64,000 nt of DNA from Clitoria ternatea (taxonomy: Eukaryota; Streptophyta; Magnoliopsida; Fabales; Fabaceae): the NCBI GenBank assembly GCA_037962975.1, contig CM075669.1:187744501-187808500 (forward strand). The letters are read 5' to 3'. The position numbers and the translations under genes are program-made. Each line of letters begins with the position of its first letter. Position 1 is the first letter of the stretch. Below, in pieces: positions 43,527 through 55,177 of this stretch. The notes below the pieces were generated by a model that had not been told where the DNA came from, made no database searches, and saw only the letters and a program-made list of their open reading frames with translations.

Positions 43527-46500
43527 TTGACGAGATTGTTGGAACAAGAGGATAAGGAGATCCGCCCACATCAGGAGGAAATTAAAATCACCAACCTTGG
43601 AGGTGAAAGAGAAGATAAAATGATCAAGATAGGCACCTGCCTAAGTAAAAACCAGCAAGATGAATTGATTGAACTGCTCCGGGAATTTCGGGATGTGTTC
43701 GCTTGGTCATATCAAGATATGCCAGGGTTGGATAACAGCATAGTGGAACATAGATTGCCTCTGAAAGCAGAGTGTCCACCAGTTAAGCAAAAGCTACGAA
43801 GAATGAAACCGGAAATGCTTCTCAAGATCAAGGAAGAGGTCAAAAAACAATTCGAAGCCGGTTTCTTGGCCGTAGCCAAATATCCACAATGGGTAGCCAA
43901 CATAGTCCCGGTCCCCAAAAAGGATGGAAAAGTACGGATGTGTGTGGACTATCGAGATCTAAACAGGGCCAGCCCTAAAGACGATTTTGCACTTCCATAT
44001 ATTGACATGTTGGTCGATAACACAGCCCAACACTCCATCTTCTCTTTCATGGATAGTTTCTCTGGGTACAATCAGATTAAAATGGCGCCCGAAGACATGG
44101 AAAAAACCACGTTTGTCACATTATGGGGTACTTTCTTTTACAAAGTAATGTCCTTTGGTTTGAAGAACGCAGGGGTAACTTATCAGAGAGCAATGGTCAC
44201 TTTATTCCATGATATGATGCACAAGGAAATAGAGGTCTATGTGGATGATATCATTGCAAAATCCAGAACCGACGAAGATCATGTCCGTGACTTAAGGAAA
44301 TTGTTTGAACGGTTGAGAAGGTTTAAGCTTAGATTGAATCCTGCCAAGTGCACGTTTGGCACAAGGTCAGGCAAACTGTTGGGTTTCATTGTAAGCAAGA
44401 AAGGAATTGAAGTGGATCCCGACAAGGTCAGGGCAATCCTAGAAATGCCACCTCCTTGCACAGAAAAAGAAGTCAGAGGGTTCTTGGGAAGATTAAACTA
44501 CATCGCTCGATTTATCTCACAATTGACATCGACCTGCGAGCCGATCTTCAAGCTACTCTGCAAGAACCAACCGGGGCAATGGAATGAGGACTGCCAAATG
44601 GATTTTGAGAAAATTAAGCAATACTTGAAAGAACCACCAATATTGGTACCACCAACCCCTAGGAGACCACTGCTTTTATACATGACGGTACTGGATGAGT
44701 CCATGGGCTGTGTATTGGGTCAGCACGATGAAACGGGAAAGAAAGAACATGCCATATATCACCTCAGCAAAAAGTTCACTGATTACGAAATGCGATATTC
44801 CGCATTAGAACGAACTTGTTGCGCGTTAGCATGGGCTGTGAAGCGTTTAAGGCAATACATGTTGAGTCACACTACTTGGCTAGTTTCTAAGATGGATTTT
44901 ATCAAGTACATCTTTGAGAAGCCAGCCCTGACCGGAAGGATTGCTCGATGGCAAGTGCTGCTAACTGAGTACGACATAACATATGTCACTCAGAAAGCCA
45001 TAAAAGGGAGTGCTTTGGCTGACTATTTAGCCCATCAACCCATAAGTGACTACCAACCAATGCCATTTGACATCCCGGATGAGGATATCCTGGCATTGTC
45101 CGATGAAAAAGAAGGCGGTAACAAGGACAAATGGATTTTAAGATTCGATGGAGCTTCTAATGCTTTAGGGCATGGAATTGGGGCCATTTTGATTTCGCCA
45201 AAAAGAGAATTCATCCCTGTCTGCGCCAGGCTATGTTTCGATTGTACCAACAACATCGCCGAGTATGAGGCTTGTTCCTTAGGGATCCAAGCGGCATTAG
45301 ATATGAAAGTAAGGACACTGGAAGTCTACGAAGACTCTGCTTTAGTCGTCCACCAGTTAAAAGGTGAGTGGGAAACCAGAGATAGCAAGCTTCTCCCCTA
45401 TCACACCCACATTATGGAAATGATCAGAGATTTCGAAGAGATTTCTTTCCATCATGTTCCTCGGGAAGATAATCAGATGGCTGACACTTTGGCCACTCTC
45501 GCTTCAATGTTCAAAGTAAACAATGACTATGACGTGCCCCTCATCGAGGTAGAAAGACGTCACGAGCCCGCATACTGCCAAGTAGTCGAAGAACAATCGG
45601 ATGGAAAACCTTTGTATCACGATATCAAGAGGTATATCCAGAGGCAAGAATACCCCGACAATGCCACAGAAAACAACAAGAGAACCCTGTGACGGCTTGC
45701 CATGGGGTTTTTCTTAAATGGAGACGTGCTTTACAAAAGAAACCATGATTCTATCCTTCTTCGCTGCGTTGATACCGTTGAAGCAAATAGAATCATGAGG
45801 GATATCCACGAGGGATCTTTCAGGACCCACATCAATAGGCACGCCATGTCAAGGAAAATCTTAAGGGCTGGTTATTTTTGGATGACAATGGAAGCAGACT
45901 GCTTCGCCTATGCTCGGAGATGTCATAAGTGCCAAATATATGCGGATCATATTCACGCGCCCCCGTCATCCCTAAATGTTTTGTCAGCACCATGGCCTTT
46001 TTTGATGTGGGGCATGGATGTCATTGGTCCCATTGAACCAAAGGCTTCAAACGGCCAACGTTTCATTCTGGTCGCCATTGATTACTTCACAAAATGGGTG
46101 GAAGCAGCTTCATACACTAATGTAACCAAAGGTGTTGTTGTTAAATTCGTCAAGCGTGAGTTGATATGTCGGTACGGCCTACCAAGTCAAATCATCACAG
46201 ACAATGGTACAAACCTGAACAAAAAAATGATGAAGGAGCTTTGTGAGAGCTTTAAGATCTCCCACCATAATTCCTCTCCGTACCGCCTAAAAATGAATGG
46301 GGCAGTCGAGGCGGCGAACAAGAACATCAAGAAGATAATACAGAAAATGGTGGTAACCTATAAAGACTGGAACGAAATGCTTCCTTTTGCTCTGCACGGT
46401 TATCGTACCTCAGACCGGACCTCGACTGGGGCAACTCCATTCTCTTTAGTTTATGGCATGGAAGCAGTCCTGCCTTTTGAAGTGGAGATTCCTTCCCGCC

Positions 46501-46859
46501 GAGTAATCATGGAAGCCAAACTAGTTGAAGCTGAATGGATCCAGACTCGACATGACCAATTAAATCTGATTGATAGTAAGAGACTGACTGCCCTCTGCCA
46601 TGGTCAGTTATATTAAAGGCGTATGAAGCGAGCGTTTGAAAAGAAAGTACGACCTCGACAATTCCAAGAAGGAGACTTGGTGCTCAAGACGGTTTTGTCG
46701 ATGCATAAAGATCGCCGGGGCAAATGGACTCCCAGCTATGAAGGGCCTTATGTCGTGAAGAAGGCTTTTTCCGGAGGTGCTCTCATACTCGCCAACATGG
46801 ATGGGGAAGATCTACCGATGCCTATAAACGCGGACGCAGTGAGAAGATACTATGCGTAA
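43527..46859 (+). pseudogene. pol: Ogre/Tat pol: RT, RNase H, second RNase H, integrase; two in-frame stops
   Basis: One frame runs through but is stopped by TGA at 45690-45692 and TAA at 46614-46616. Reverse transcriptase: MCVDYRDLNRASPKDDFALP, SFSGYNQIKMAPED and YVDD (residues 238-241 of the first piece). The usual RNase H position follows (about 44670-45020) and looks degenerate at the first catalytic site (TVLDESMG). A second, archaeal-type RNase H follows (about 45130-45510): ILRFDGAS, NIAEYEAC, EDSALVVHQL, REDNQMADTLA. This dual arrangement marks the Tat lineage. Integrase: zinc region ending RRCHKCQ, then catalytic Asp (codon 46017), Asp (46200) and Glu (46308) spaced D-60-D-35-E. A C-terminal tail (46623-46859) has GPYVVKKAF. 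Both stops are consistent with C-to-T changes. Non-functional in this copy. Confidence 0.9.
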
Positions 46860-47718
46860 AAAAAAAAAGAGGGCTCGCTAGGTTGAAAACCTGAAAAGGC
46901 GACCTAGGCAAAAGTTAGAGCAATTGGTGGGGTCAAAAATCCTAAGAAAGCGACCCCAACAAATTCACACCCTATAGATTCAACACTGCAATGCCAATTT
47001 TCCAAGTCATAGACAAGGGGATGGGTCTAGAACATCGAAGCCATTGTCAAGTCACGCCCTCGAAAGCAAAATCAGAAGATAAACAGGAAATCATGGAAAA
47101 GACCAGGAATCTTGTCGCTCTCAGGAAATCGATAGAGGATCTAAAAGGCCTTCCCTTCCATCCTTACCATCAATTCCTCACACCTTGTCATATTTTTGCA
47201 TTATTATTGTCACCTGTACATATCTGTTGTTCATAAATAAAAAGTTTCCTTTCTTCTCACATGTGTTCATGACTAGAATGAATAAACAAGTTTTGCCTAA
47301 AAAGAATTTCTTTAAAAAATGAGCTTTGAGAAGAACGAAAACACAAAGTTATGGGGAACGAAGTGGACACCGTTGCCAGATCTTACCTCAAGCAAGCTCA
47401 ACCAGCTCTGCGAAACAACCTCAATGAAGTCAGAAGTAATAATTATTTTGGCCATGAGTTACTTCAACGCCTGTCGCCAAGGGAGTCTGCCTGTAAGTTT
47501 TTAATTAGTTTCGTGTTTCTCTGTTAAAGGATGGCCAGGAACCATGATCCCCGAGATGTGTAGTTGCCCAACTCTCTCCTTAGCAGACCTTCGACATATC
47601 TGCAGTAAACCCTAAGTCCATTCTCTTTCACCCAAAGGGACATCACCCTGAATCACCAAATTTTCTCCCCCAGTGGAACCATAATCGTTAAAAACTACAC
47701 TTCCCAAATCCTTCCCCA
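46860..47718 (+). mobile_element. Ogre/Tat 3' region, unique part
   Basis: An A-run directly follows the pol stop, then non-coding sequence with no gene I can support; frames at 46991-47236 and 47319-47504 are short and resemble nothing. CCCCAGTGGAACC-like words near 47660-47730 lead into the first minisatellite. Confidence 0.6.
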
Positions 47719-48330
47719 GTGGGACTACACTTCCCAGTCAACCCAAAACTGGGGCATCTCCCCAGATTCTTCTTTCGGTCAAGGGACAGTTTTCCCCAAA
47801 GACTCTTTCGATCATGTCAAACCGGGGCATCTCCCCGGGTTTATTCTTTCATTCAAAGGACAGTACCCCACCCTTCAAGCTTCATCCAATCATCTCAAAC
47901 TGGAGCATCTCTCCCAGGTTCGTTCTCATTCATTCAAGGGGCAGTTCCCCAAGATTTCATCCAATCATGTCAAACTGGGGCATCTCCCCGGGTTTATTCT
48001 CTTATTCAAGGGGCAGTTCCCCAAGATTTCATCCAATCATGCAAACTGGGGCATCTCCCTGGGTTTATTCTTTCATTCAAGGGGCAGGTCCCCAAGATTT
48101 CATCCAATCATGTCTAACTGGGACATCTCCCCGGGTTCGTTCTCATTCATTCAAGGGGCAGTTCCCCAAGATTTCATCCAATCATGTCAAACTGGGGCAT
48201 CTCCCCGGGTTCGTTCTCATTCATTCAAGGGGCAGTTCCCCAAGATTTCATCCAATCATGTCAAACTGGGGCATCTCCCCGGGTTCATTCTCTTGTGTTC
48301 AAGGGGCAGTTCCCTAAGAACCCGCAGTCA
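47719..48330 (+). repeat. 72-74-bp minisatellite, about 8 copies, Ogre/Tat 3' region
   Basis: The landmark AAGATTTCATCCAATCATG occurs at 47951, 48023, 48094, 48168 and 48242, a period of 71-74 bp, with more degenerate units to the left. Units contain AACTGGGGCATCTCCCCGGG and TTCAAGGGGCAGTTCCCC, both with self-complementary arms (GGGGCA...CCCC). Frames over it are open because the unit lacks stops and are not genes. Confidence 0.92.
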
Positions 48331-48376
48331 TGGCAACCGAGGGTCAACCCCAACCTTTACATTTCCTGCCAACGGT

Positions 48377-48408
48377 GAGTTAATTCGGACGAGACGTCCT
48401 GTTAACTC
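48377..48408 (+). other. NRA-loop hairpin 5, Ogre/Tat 3' region
   Basis: Outer stem GAGTTAA/TTAACTC (48377-48383 with 48402-48408). Inner stem GGACG/CGTCC around AGA (48387-48399). All pairs are Watson-Crick. Confidence 0.75.
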
Positions 48409-48437
48409 CCCCAACCTTTACATTTCCTGTCAACAGT

Positions 48438-48469
48438 GAGCTAATTCGGACGAGACGTCCTGTTAGTTC
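48438..48469 (+). other. NRA-loop hairpin 6, Ogre/Tat 3' region
   Basis: Outer stem GAGCTAA/TTAGTTC (48438-48444 with 48463-48469) has a compensated C-G pair relative to hairpin 5 and one G-U. The inner stem is GGACG/CGTCC around AGA (48448-48460). Confidence 0.75.
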
Positions 48470-48486
48470 CCCCAACCTTTACTTTC

Positions 48487-49016
48487 TTGTCGCCAATCAA
48501 ATGGCACCTTTTTACTCTCCAATCAACGAAGAGGCAACACCCTCACCCTTTACTTTTTTGTTGCCGATCAAATGGCACCCTTTACTTTCCAGTCAACGAA
48601 GAGGCAACACCCTCACCTTTTACTTTTCTGTTGCCGATCAAATGGCACCTGTTACTTTCCAGTCAACGAAGAGGCAACACCCTCACCCTTTACTTTCTTG
48701 TCGCCAATCAAATGGTACCTTTTTACTCTCCAGTCAACGAAGAGGCAACACCCTCACCCTTTACTTTTCTGTTGCCGATCAAATGGCACCCATTACTTCC
48801 CAGTCAACGAAGAGGCAACACCCTCACCTTTTACTTTTCTGTTGCCGATCAAATGGCACCTTTTACTTTTCAGTCAACGAAGAGGCAACACCCTCACCCT
48901 TTACTTTCTTATCGCCGATCAAATGGCACCTTTTACTTTCCAGTCAACGAAGAGGCAACACCCTCACCCTTTACTTTCTTGTCGCCAATCAAGTGGCACC
49001 TTTTATAATTCCTGTC
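48487..49016 (+). repeat. 70-bp minisatellite, about 7.5 copies, Ogre/Tat 3' region
   Basis: GAAGAGGCAAC recurs at 48528, 48598, 48668, 48739, 48809, 48879 and 48949, a near-exact 70-bp period. The unit joins GTCAACGAAGAGGCAACACC, CTCACCCTTTACTTT and TTGCCGATCAAATGGCACC. It has no stop in any plus-strand frame, so long open frames of 150-302 codons appear in all three frames. Degenerate relatives of the AATCAAATGGCACC part continue to about 49270. Confidence 0.95.
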
Positions 49017-49022
49017 AACAGT

Positions 49023-49054
49023 GAGTTAATTCGGATGAGACGTCCTGTTAGCTC
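49023..49054 (+). other. NRA-loop hairpin 7, Ogre/Tat 3' region
   Basis: Outer stem GAGTTAA/TTAGCTC (49023-49029 with 49048-49054, one G-U). Inner stem GGATG/CGTCC around AGA (49033-49045, one G-U). Confidence 0.72.
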
Positions 49055-50014
49055 CCCCAATCTTTACCTTTCTTGTCAACCGAGGGTCAACCCCAACCTT
49101 TACTTTCATGTCGCCAATCAAATGACCCCCCCCTTTTACTTTCCTGTTGCCAATCAAACGGCACCCCTTTACTTTCATGTCACCGATCAAATGGCACCCC
49201 TTTACTTTCCTGTCGCCAATCAAATGGCACTACGTTACTTTCCTGTTGCCGAACAAATGCCTTTTAGTCACCTAAGAGGGCATCCTTTTATCTTCCGATC
49301 GCCAAGCGAGGCACCCTTCATCTCTAATCGATTAGAAATCGACAACCAATCCTCTCTCCTCTTGTTAACTGAAAGACAGTCTTTCCGCTTCATGGCATTC
49401 AAAGGGTAATTCCCAGTTAACCACTTCCTACAAAAAAAAAACAAAAACAAAACAAAACAAAAAAAAACAAAAGAAAACAAAAACAAAAAAAAATAAAAAA
49501 ATAAAAAAAAACCGGTGTCATGACCCTCAAATCGAATGAAGTCAGCCCAATGTGAATTAGGGGACGATGTCCCAGTGGTTACACAGGTTTTTGTTGTGTA
49601 ACGAACGGTATCATGAAACCTACCTCGGATAGCATTAAGTTCACGGTTCGATTCGGGCATTGCCGAGGCCGATGTCGTGCACATTACCCCGGCCATTTAA
49701 AGGCGATAGAAATTGAGGACGAAGTGATCATGGTGCACCAATCCTAGGTTGTGCGTTGAAGGGACGATGTTTAATTTAAACTGGGAAACGATAAGTGAAG
49801 TCTCAATCCCAACTACAGATTAATGTTTAGACGGTGTTATTTCAAGTTGTTATCTTACATCGGTCAACAGGTTGGTTGTACTTTGATATTTTTGAAAAAA
49901 ATTTGAAAGACAAGCAGATGTGGAAAAATTGCCTTATATTAATAAAGGGCACTAAGGCCATTACAAAAGTTTGACTCTGGAGCCCATCTCGGAACAAGGC
50001 TAAAAGAAAAAATC
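49055..50014 (+). mobile_element. Ogre/Tat 3' region between minisatellite and antisense gene
   Basis: Non-coding. It contains the decayed end of the 70-bp array (to about 49270), a long AAAAC-rich tract (49431-49514) and a related hairpin GGGAC-GAT-GTCCC at about 49561-49573. Frames here on either strand are low-complexity. Confidence 0.6.
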
Positions 50015-52416
50015 CTAATTAGATGCTGGAGAGTCTGGTCTAGCAGAAGCTGTCCTCTCGGATTCCTCCGACACCGTCCTCAGCTCCATGCTCTGGCCCT
50101 CAGGGAGAGGCATGGGCTCATAAGGAATATCCTCAGGTTCCGAAGCCTGACCCCGGTTCATAGCATATAAATGACCACCATGAAATTCGTAGTAGACACC
50201 TATACCGTTCAGGTTAAGTTGTACAGTGGAATTCCGATGTACAACCTGATGAACGGTGGAGCTGAAAGTGACATCGGCCAATACCGAAAATTCAGCCAAT
50301 TGCTCCTCAGTTTCCTTCCGCTCCCTCACCTGCTCTTCCTGCACACCGGCAAGCTTCTCGGCTAGCTCCTTGTTCTTCTTATCTACCTCAGCCTTTGCAG
50401 CCTTGGCTTGATCTAGTTCGGTCCGGAGAGCCTGGAGAGCGTCCTCTGAAGCTTTGCCCTTAGCCTCAGCAGCATCTGCCCTCCTGGCTGCCGATGTGTA
50501 AGCCGCTGTGAGTTCGGACAGGTCTTCTTTGCTCTTGACCAACTCCTGCTCCTTTTGGGTCAAGGCGGTCTGGGCCTCAACTCTCAAGGCCTCAGCTTTC
50601 TTCATCCGATCTAGGCATTCCTTAGCCTCAACACCGGAATAGTAGGAGTGGCCCAAAGAGCTGAGGACCCCAGCAGCCTCAACTAAATTAAAAATAGCTG
50701 CTTCAGCAGCAGACTGAGCCTCAGGAGCAGGAAGATCGGTTTTGAGCTTGAAGGGGATGTTGAACCGAGCCGGTGTCCCTCCGACATACTCCAAAAAATC
50801 TGAAAGACAGGAGTTGATGACGATGTCTTCTGGTCGAGACCGGTCCGGAGAAGTATTTACAGGATCGGCCTGCTCCTCCCGTGGTGCCTCTACCTCGGTC
50901 ACAACCCTTGAAGCCTTGTGCTTTTTCTACTTAGAGGTTGCGCCGGGGTTGGTCTTCCTTTTAACTGGGACCCTTTCAGCTGGCCCCAGAGTCATAGCCC
51001 CAACATTGTCAGCCGGGATGCTCACAACCTTGGCCGGTGTGATACGAGGAGTCACCCTGTTCTCCTGTTCAGCAGCAGCAGCGTTCCGGGCTTCGGCAGC
51101 CTCCCTCAGTTTTCTGAGAATGTCTATCCGAGCCATCTCACCTGAAAAAAGGGGGAAGATGTTAGGACCGGTGTGAGTATATCAAAAAAAATATAAAAAA
51201 AAGGGGAAAAGGAAAGGGAAGGTTGAACAGTATCTACCAAGGTAGGCATCCCGGCCCGACTCCGTCCCCAAAAGCTTCCTGCAGGAGATCTTGGCCAAGA
51301 CGGAGTAACCCTTCAGAGCGTCCAGGACTTTCTTGGACTCAGTTGACAAAGTACTCTCACTGACGATGTAGGCATTGCTTGTCAGGAGAAAGTGCTCATG
51401 AGTCCAACCGGTGTAGAACTTTCTGGAAAAATCAGAATTCTCCCAGAACACCGGCCTCCCTACATTGACATCGACTTTAACATAGGAGTGTTTGAAGCTG
51501 ACCCCGTCTGTCTTGGCCGATTCGGTGTAACTTTCGAAGTTAACCACCTTTGAGTCACAGCGGAGATTGATGAAGCCCAGACCCCCTCCAGCGTTACCCC
51601 GGCGCATCACCCTGCAGTAAGTAAAAAAGAGGGCCACTGTGGGGACGAAGTGAAAGTACTCCCCAAGTACTTCCAAAGCCCTTACCAAGCCCCAGCCATT
51701 GGGATGAAGTTGGCTGGGAGAGCAGTCCAAAAAATGGAGTACCCCCTCTCGAACTCCGTCAGTGGGAAGCGGACGCCTATCTTGGAGAAGACCATCTCAT
51801 ACATGAATAGATTTCTCGACCCCGGTTGATGGCAGATCCTATCTGAGGTTAGGGGGCAGAATACAGTAAAGTCGTTTTCATGCTCAATATCGGCGTGAAC
51901 AACGACATCTTCAATGGTGACATCGGCAGCATCTTTAGCATACCGGGAGACGATGGTCTTTGGGTCTTCATGAACCCAGAAGTAGGGATCCCTGGCCTTC
52001 TCAGCTAGCCAGTTAATCTGGTGTGCCAAGACATTTGTCTCAACGGGATCAGTTATCACAGCGGCGCCGGTGGAGGAGTTTTCAGAAGCCATCCGGACGG
52101 TGTGGCGAAGGAAGGGAATACAGCTGTAAAAAGCCACATCGTCAGTAAGATAGAGATCGACGCTGCTACCCCTCTCACTAGTAGTGCCCAAGTTAAACGA
52201 TGAGTCTGACGATGTGTCAAACCCCTCTGTTTCCCACAAAGGCAATGTGGAGAAATGGTGTCTTGATGAGACGAGCCGATGTGAAGCCCCTGAGGTTGCC
52301 TCACTATGGTGACTCAGACCTCGGCTCGAGACTCCACCCGACTGACGTCGGGATGTAATTGAAGGAGGACCTGATAGGACCTCAATGGAGTCACTACTCA
52401 AACCGGTGTCCCCCAT
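50015..52416 (-). pseudogene. Antisense accessory gene of Ogre/Tat, Transposase_28-like, spliced
   Basis: It reads opposite to gag-pol, from an ATG at 52414-52416 toward 50015. Exon 1 (52416-51238) has an acidic/Ser-rich N-terminus, then a globular part with YEMVFSKIGVRFPLTEFERG, SPSQLHPNGWGLVRALEVL and FFTYCRVMR. These resemble the plant 'putative gypsy type transposon' domain. The frame changes once, near a five-C run at about 51742. Exon 2 starts at 51141 and is a coiled coil of Ala/Glu/Lys repeats (DRMKKAEALRVEAQ..., about 50740-50270) ending in an acidic tail. An in-frame TAG at 50927-50929 lies in a Lys-rich stretch. Tat elements are known to carry extra ORFs, sense or antisense, between integrase and 3' LTR; their function is unknown. 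A TATA box lies about 200 bp upstream. Confidence 0.78.
51142..51237 (-). other. Probable 96-nt intron in the antisense gene
   Basis: On the minus strand the donor reads CTTG/GTAGATA (51238/51237) and the acceptor CCCCCTTTTTTCAG/GTGAG (51142/51141). Joining at these sites keeps the reading frame open from the globular part into the coiled coil. Without splicing the frame ends downstream of the donor, near 51182. Size and sites are typical of plant introns. Confidence 0.72.
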
Positions 52417-52619
52417 GACCTATCTACGAATTAAAATGAAGGAGATGAGGGCTACCTGCTGAGGCGATGCGTGCAGTTCTCTTAGTACGAGCCAGGGTTT
52501 GCAACACCGGAGAAGAATTGTAATACCGAAGAAGAACTTTAACACCGGAGAATTCGGACGTCGGAGAGGCAGCACTTCAATATCAAGAAAGGAGTGAAAA
52601 TGATAGATCCCCGAAGCTG

Positions 52620-52628
52620 TTTTTATAG
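52620..52628 (-). promoter_or_regulatory. TATA box of the antisense gene
   Basis: The minus strand reads CCCTCTATAAAAACAGC, about 200 bp before the ATG at 52416. It lies inside the element, outside the LTR, so the antisense gene appears to have its own promoter. Confidence 0.65.
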
Positions 52629-52934
52629 AGGGGGAAGCGAGGATCCAGAACTTTCCGCATTCCGGCCCAAGGCCCATTAAAAAAGGGCCGACTTTTGGCA
52701 TTCCGGTCCAGGGGCGCGAATTTTGAATTTTGAAAAGAACCAGTTAGATGATGACACGTAGGATGTTCCAGTCATCTCCTGACAAGGGCCACGTGGAGGA
52801 CACGTTGATTGATTAACCAGCCACATCATCGAGTCCCACACCGGCTTTGGGTCCCGCTTAGCCCCTACATCGGTGTTCATGTCTTTACTCCCTTTTTCAC
52901 CTCGGAAATACGAAGATTCTGTATTTCTCTTGTG

Positions 52935-52955
52935 AAGAAGGGGAGTAAAGAGGGG
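52935..52955 (+). other. Polypurine tract of Ogre/Tat
   Basis: AAGAAGGGGAGTAAAGAGGG and one more G, four bases before TGTGAACACC. It primes plus-strand synthesis. Confidence 0.85.
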
Positions 52956-52959
52956 CATC

Positions 52960-55177
52960 TGTGAACACCTCTTTCGGTCCGGCCCAAATGGAAAGGACAC
53001 CGGTCCCGTGGCACCCCAAAAGTTTCGACTGTTGTAAAAATGACACCGGTTTATATGGGGAACACCTGACACCGGTTTATGTGGGGAACACCGGACCAGT
53101 TGTTGGAGTTCCTTAGTGACCGATGTCATACATCTGACAACGGAAGGATAGGTCAATCCGGCCCAAGTAAAATTTCTCGATCTAATGGGATGACTCAGAT
53201 CGAAACATATGCACACCGGCTGAAACATTAGATCCGGACTAGGAGGGAGAACACCGCCCCTGTGATACCACCTTGAAAAAGTTCAACCGGTATGAAGATA
53301 CAGATCCAGGTTCTTGAGAGGCCACATCGGACCAGTTGGAATCCCGTCCAACCGGTGTCTTTAAAGGCCGACGTCACAAACTTGACAACGGAAGGACGAG
53401 GTCGGAGGTTTATGCGCGCTGACCTGGAATCGCACTCTCTAAAGGTGGCAGACAAGGGGCGGAAGTGGACAATTAAAAATACCCCACTGAACCACTGCTC
53501 CCCACAAACAGATAGTGGCCAGGGTTGCACCACTATGCGTATGGGTGAGTGGGAACTCTGGTTGTCCCAAACACTCAACCCATACCCTTAAGCCTTATAA
53601 ATACCCCAACCAGAGAAGCTCAAGGGGTTGGAATCCCCCTCTTGGAAGAAAACTCTCCCAAATTCTCTCCGATTCCTCAAAACCTTCAAAGGACTTTCCC
53701 ATTTGAAACCCGTGATTTGCCTAGATTATCATAAAAGAACCTCCAGTATTAGAAAACTTGAAGTTCTCCATTGTTCAGAGACTGTCCCTCACATCGAACC
53801 TATACCGTTCCTACGTCGAACCTACACCGTCCCAGTACGAAGTCATTGCCCTCCACTGTTTACATCGTACCTTACCAGGTCACTGCCTTTACCAATCCTC
53901 GACATTGACCCTACACAGCGTCTGGGCACTTCCTCGCTTCGGATCAACTCATACCAACACCGGTCACATCCTTCAGTTTCCAGCATTTAATCCAACACCG
54001 GTCCAGTGTTTCTGTCAACGTGTAAGTCCAGTACCGGTTTGACACCGGACCTGCGCCTGACTCCAACACCGGTCCTGAGCCCTCCACACCGGTTCCTTTC
54101 TGTCCCCTATTTCTCTTGTTTTCAATCATTTATTTCCTTGCCAGTTTGCTGTCCACAGTTATGATTTTATGCGTAGCATAGTTTATACTGTCAGTGTTTA
54201 CCCCGTTTTCCCCTAGAAAAAAAATAATAATATAAAAATAATAAGTAATAAATTTTGCACATGTTATATTTTCTAGTTTGAAAATCTTCTTTTTTAAAAA
54301 AAAAAAAACGGTGTCGTACGGGAGCACTCCCGTCTACACAACCTCTTTAGGATTCGTACACGTGCGAAGAACTTTGCCTTGTATGAGTTTCCCGTCTCAA
54401 TGACATCCATCATCATTTCCCAAGTCTTTTCCTAAAAGAACAACATTCAGAACTACGTAACCCTGATTTCTTGATAATTCAAGAATACGTAGGAGCAGGA
54501 CCTCAACTCCTATCGGGCCCATCTTTCTTATTTCTTTTTATTGATTTATTTCCTCACTTTCATGTTTCTTTCATGAATGTTTTTTTGGTCACTTCCGTGA
54601 AAATCAATTTAGACGTGACGTCTTGTTGATTTCCCCCTAGTTTTTTTGCTCAAGCCTCGCCATAATTCATAGGGAAGGGATACTTAGGACGAGACGTCCC
54701 GCTTATCTCTTTCCTATCCCTGTTTTTTATTCGAGAATGTCCAATTTAGGCGTGACGCCTTATTAGCATTCTCTTCCCCTCTTTGTCTCATATCAAAGTC
54801 GAGTTTAATTCGGATGAAACATCCCATTGACCTCGCTTCGACATTCTCAGTTTGTACAATTCTCTCACTCTATTCTGTCATTTTTTTAAATAAAAAAATA
54901 CAACAATAAAAGGGAAGAAATAAACCATCTTTTGTAAGGCTATTTATGTTGCGCATTTTCAATCTTGTACTGTTTTTGACAGGCGATGTAGGGTGCTAAT
55001 ACCTTCCCTACTCGTAACCGACTCCCAAACTTGAATCTCAATTTTTAACCAGTGCTTTACTGAACTTAGTTTTTTCCAATGTTTTTCCTATGGATAAAAA
55101 CGTTGGTGGCGACTCCCTGTTTCATTCGACCCCTTCTCTCTCTCTCTCGCCGCGCCGTCGCGATCCAGGTTGCGACA
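52960..55177 (+). mobile_element. Ogre/Tat element, 3' LTR
   Basis: 2218 bp, partner of 34055-36272 with roughly 1.5% differences by eye, mostly transitions. TATA box at 53596-53603, AATAAA at 54247-54252, hairpin cluster at 54601-54842. Small frames in either orientation recur only because the LTR is duplicated. Confidence 0.96.
54601..54842 (+). other. Hairpins 1-4, copies in the Ogre/Tat 3' LTR
   Basis: All four inner stems (AGACG/CGTCT, GGACG/CGTCC, AGGCG/CGCCT, GGATG/CATCC) and their loops are unchanged from the 5' LTR. The outer stems of hairpins 1-3 are also kept; hairpin 4 has one mismatch and one G-U. Confidence 0.75.

Noticed and set aside
47719..49409. Long plus-strand open frames (132-302 codons) in the Ogre 3' region
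   Set aside because: They lie wholly in the 72-bp and 70-bp minisatellites, overlap each other in all frames, and are repeated peptides. They are open only because the unit lacks stops.
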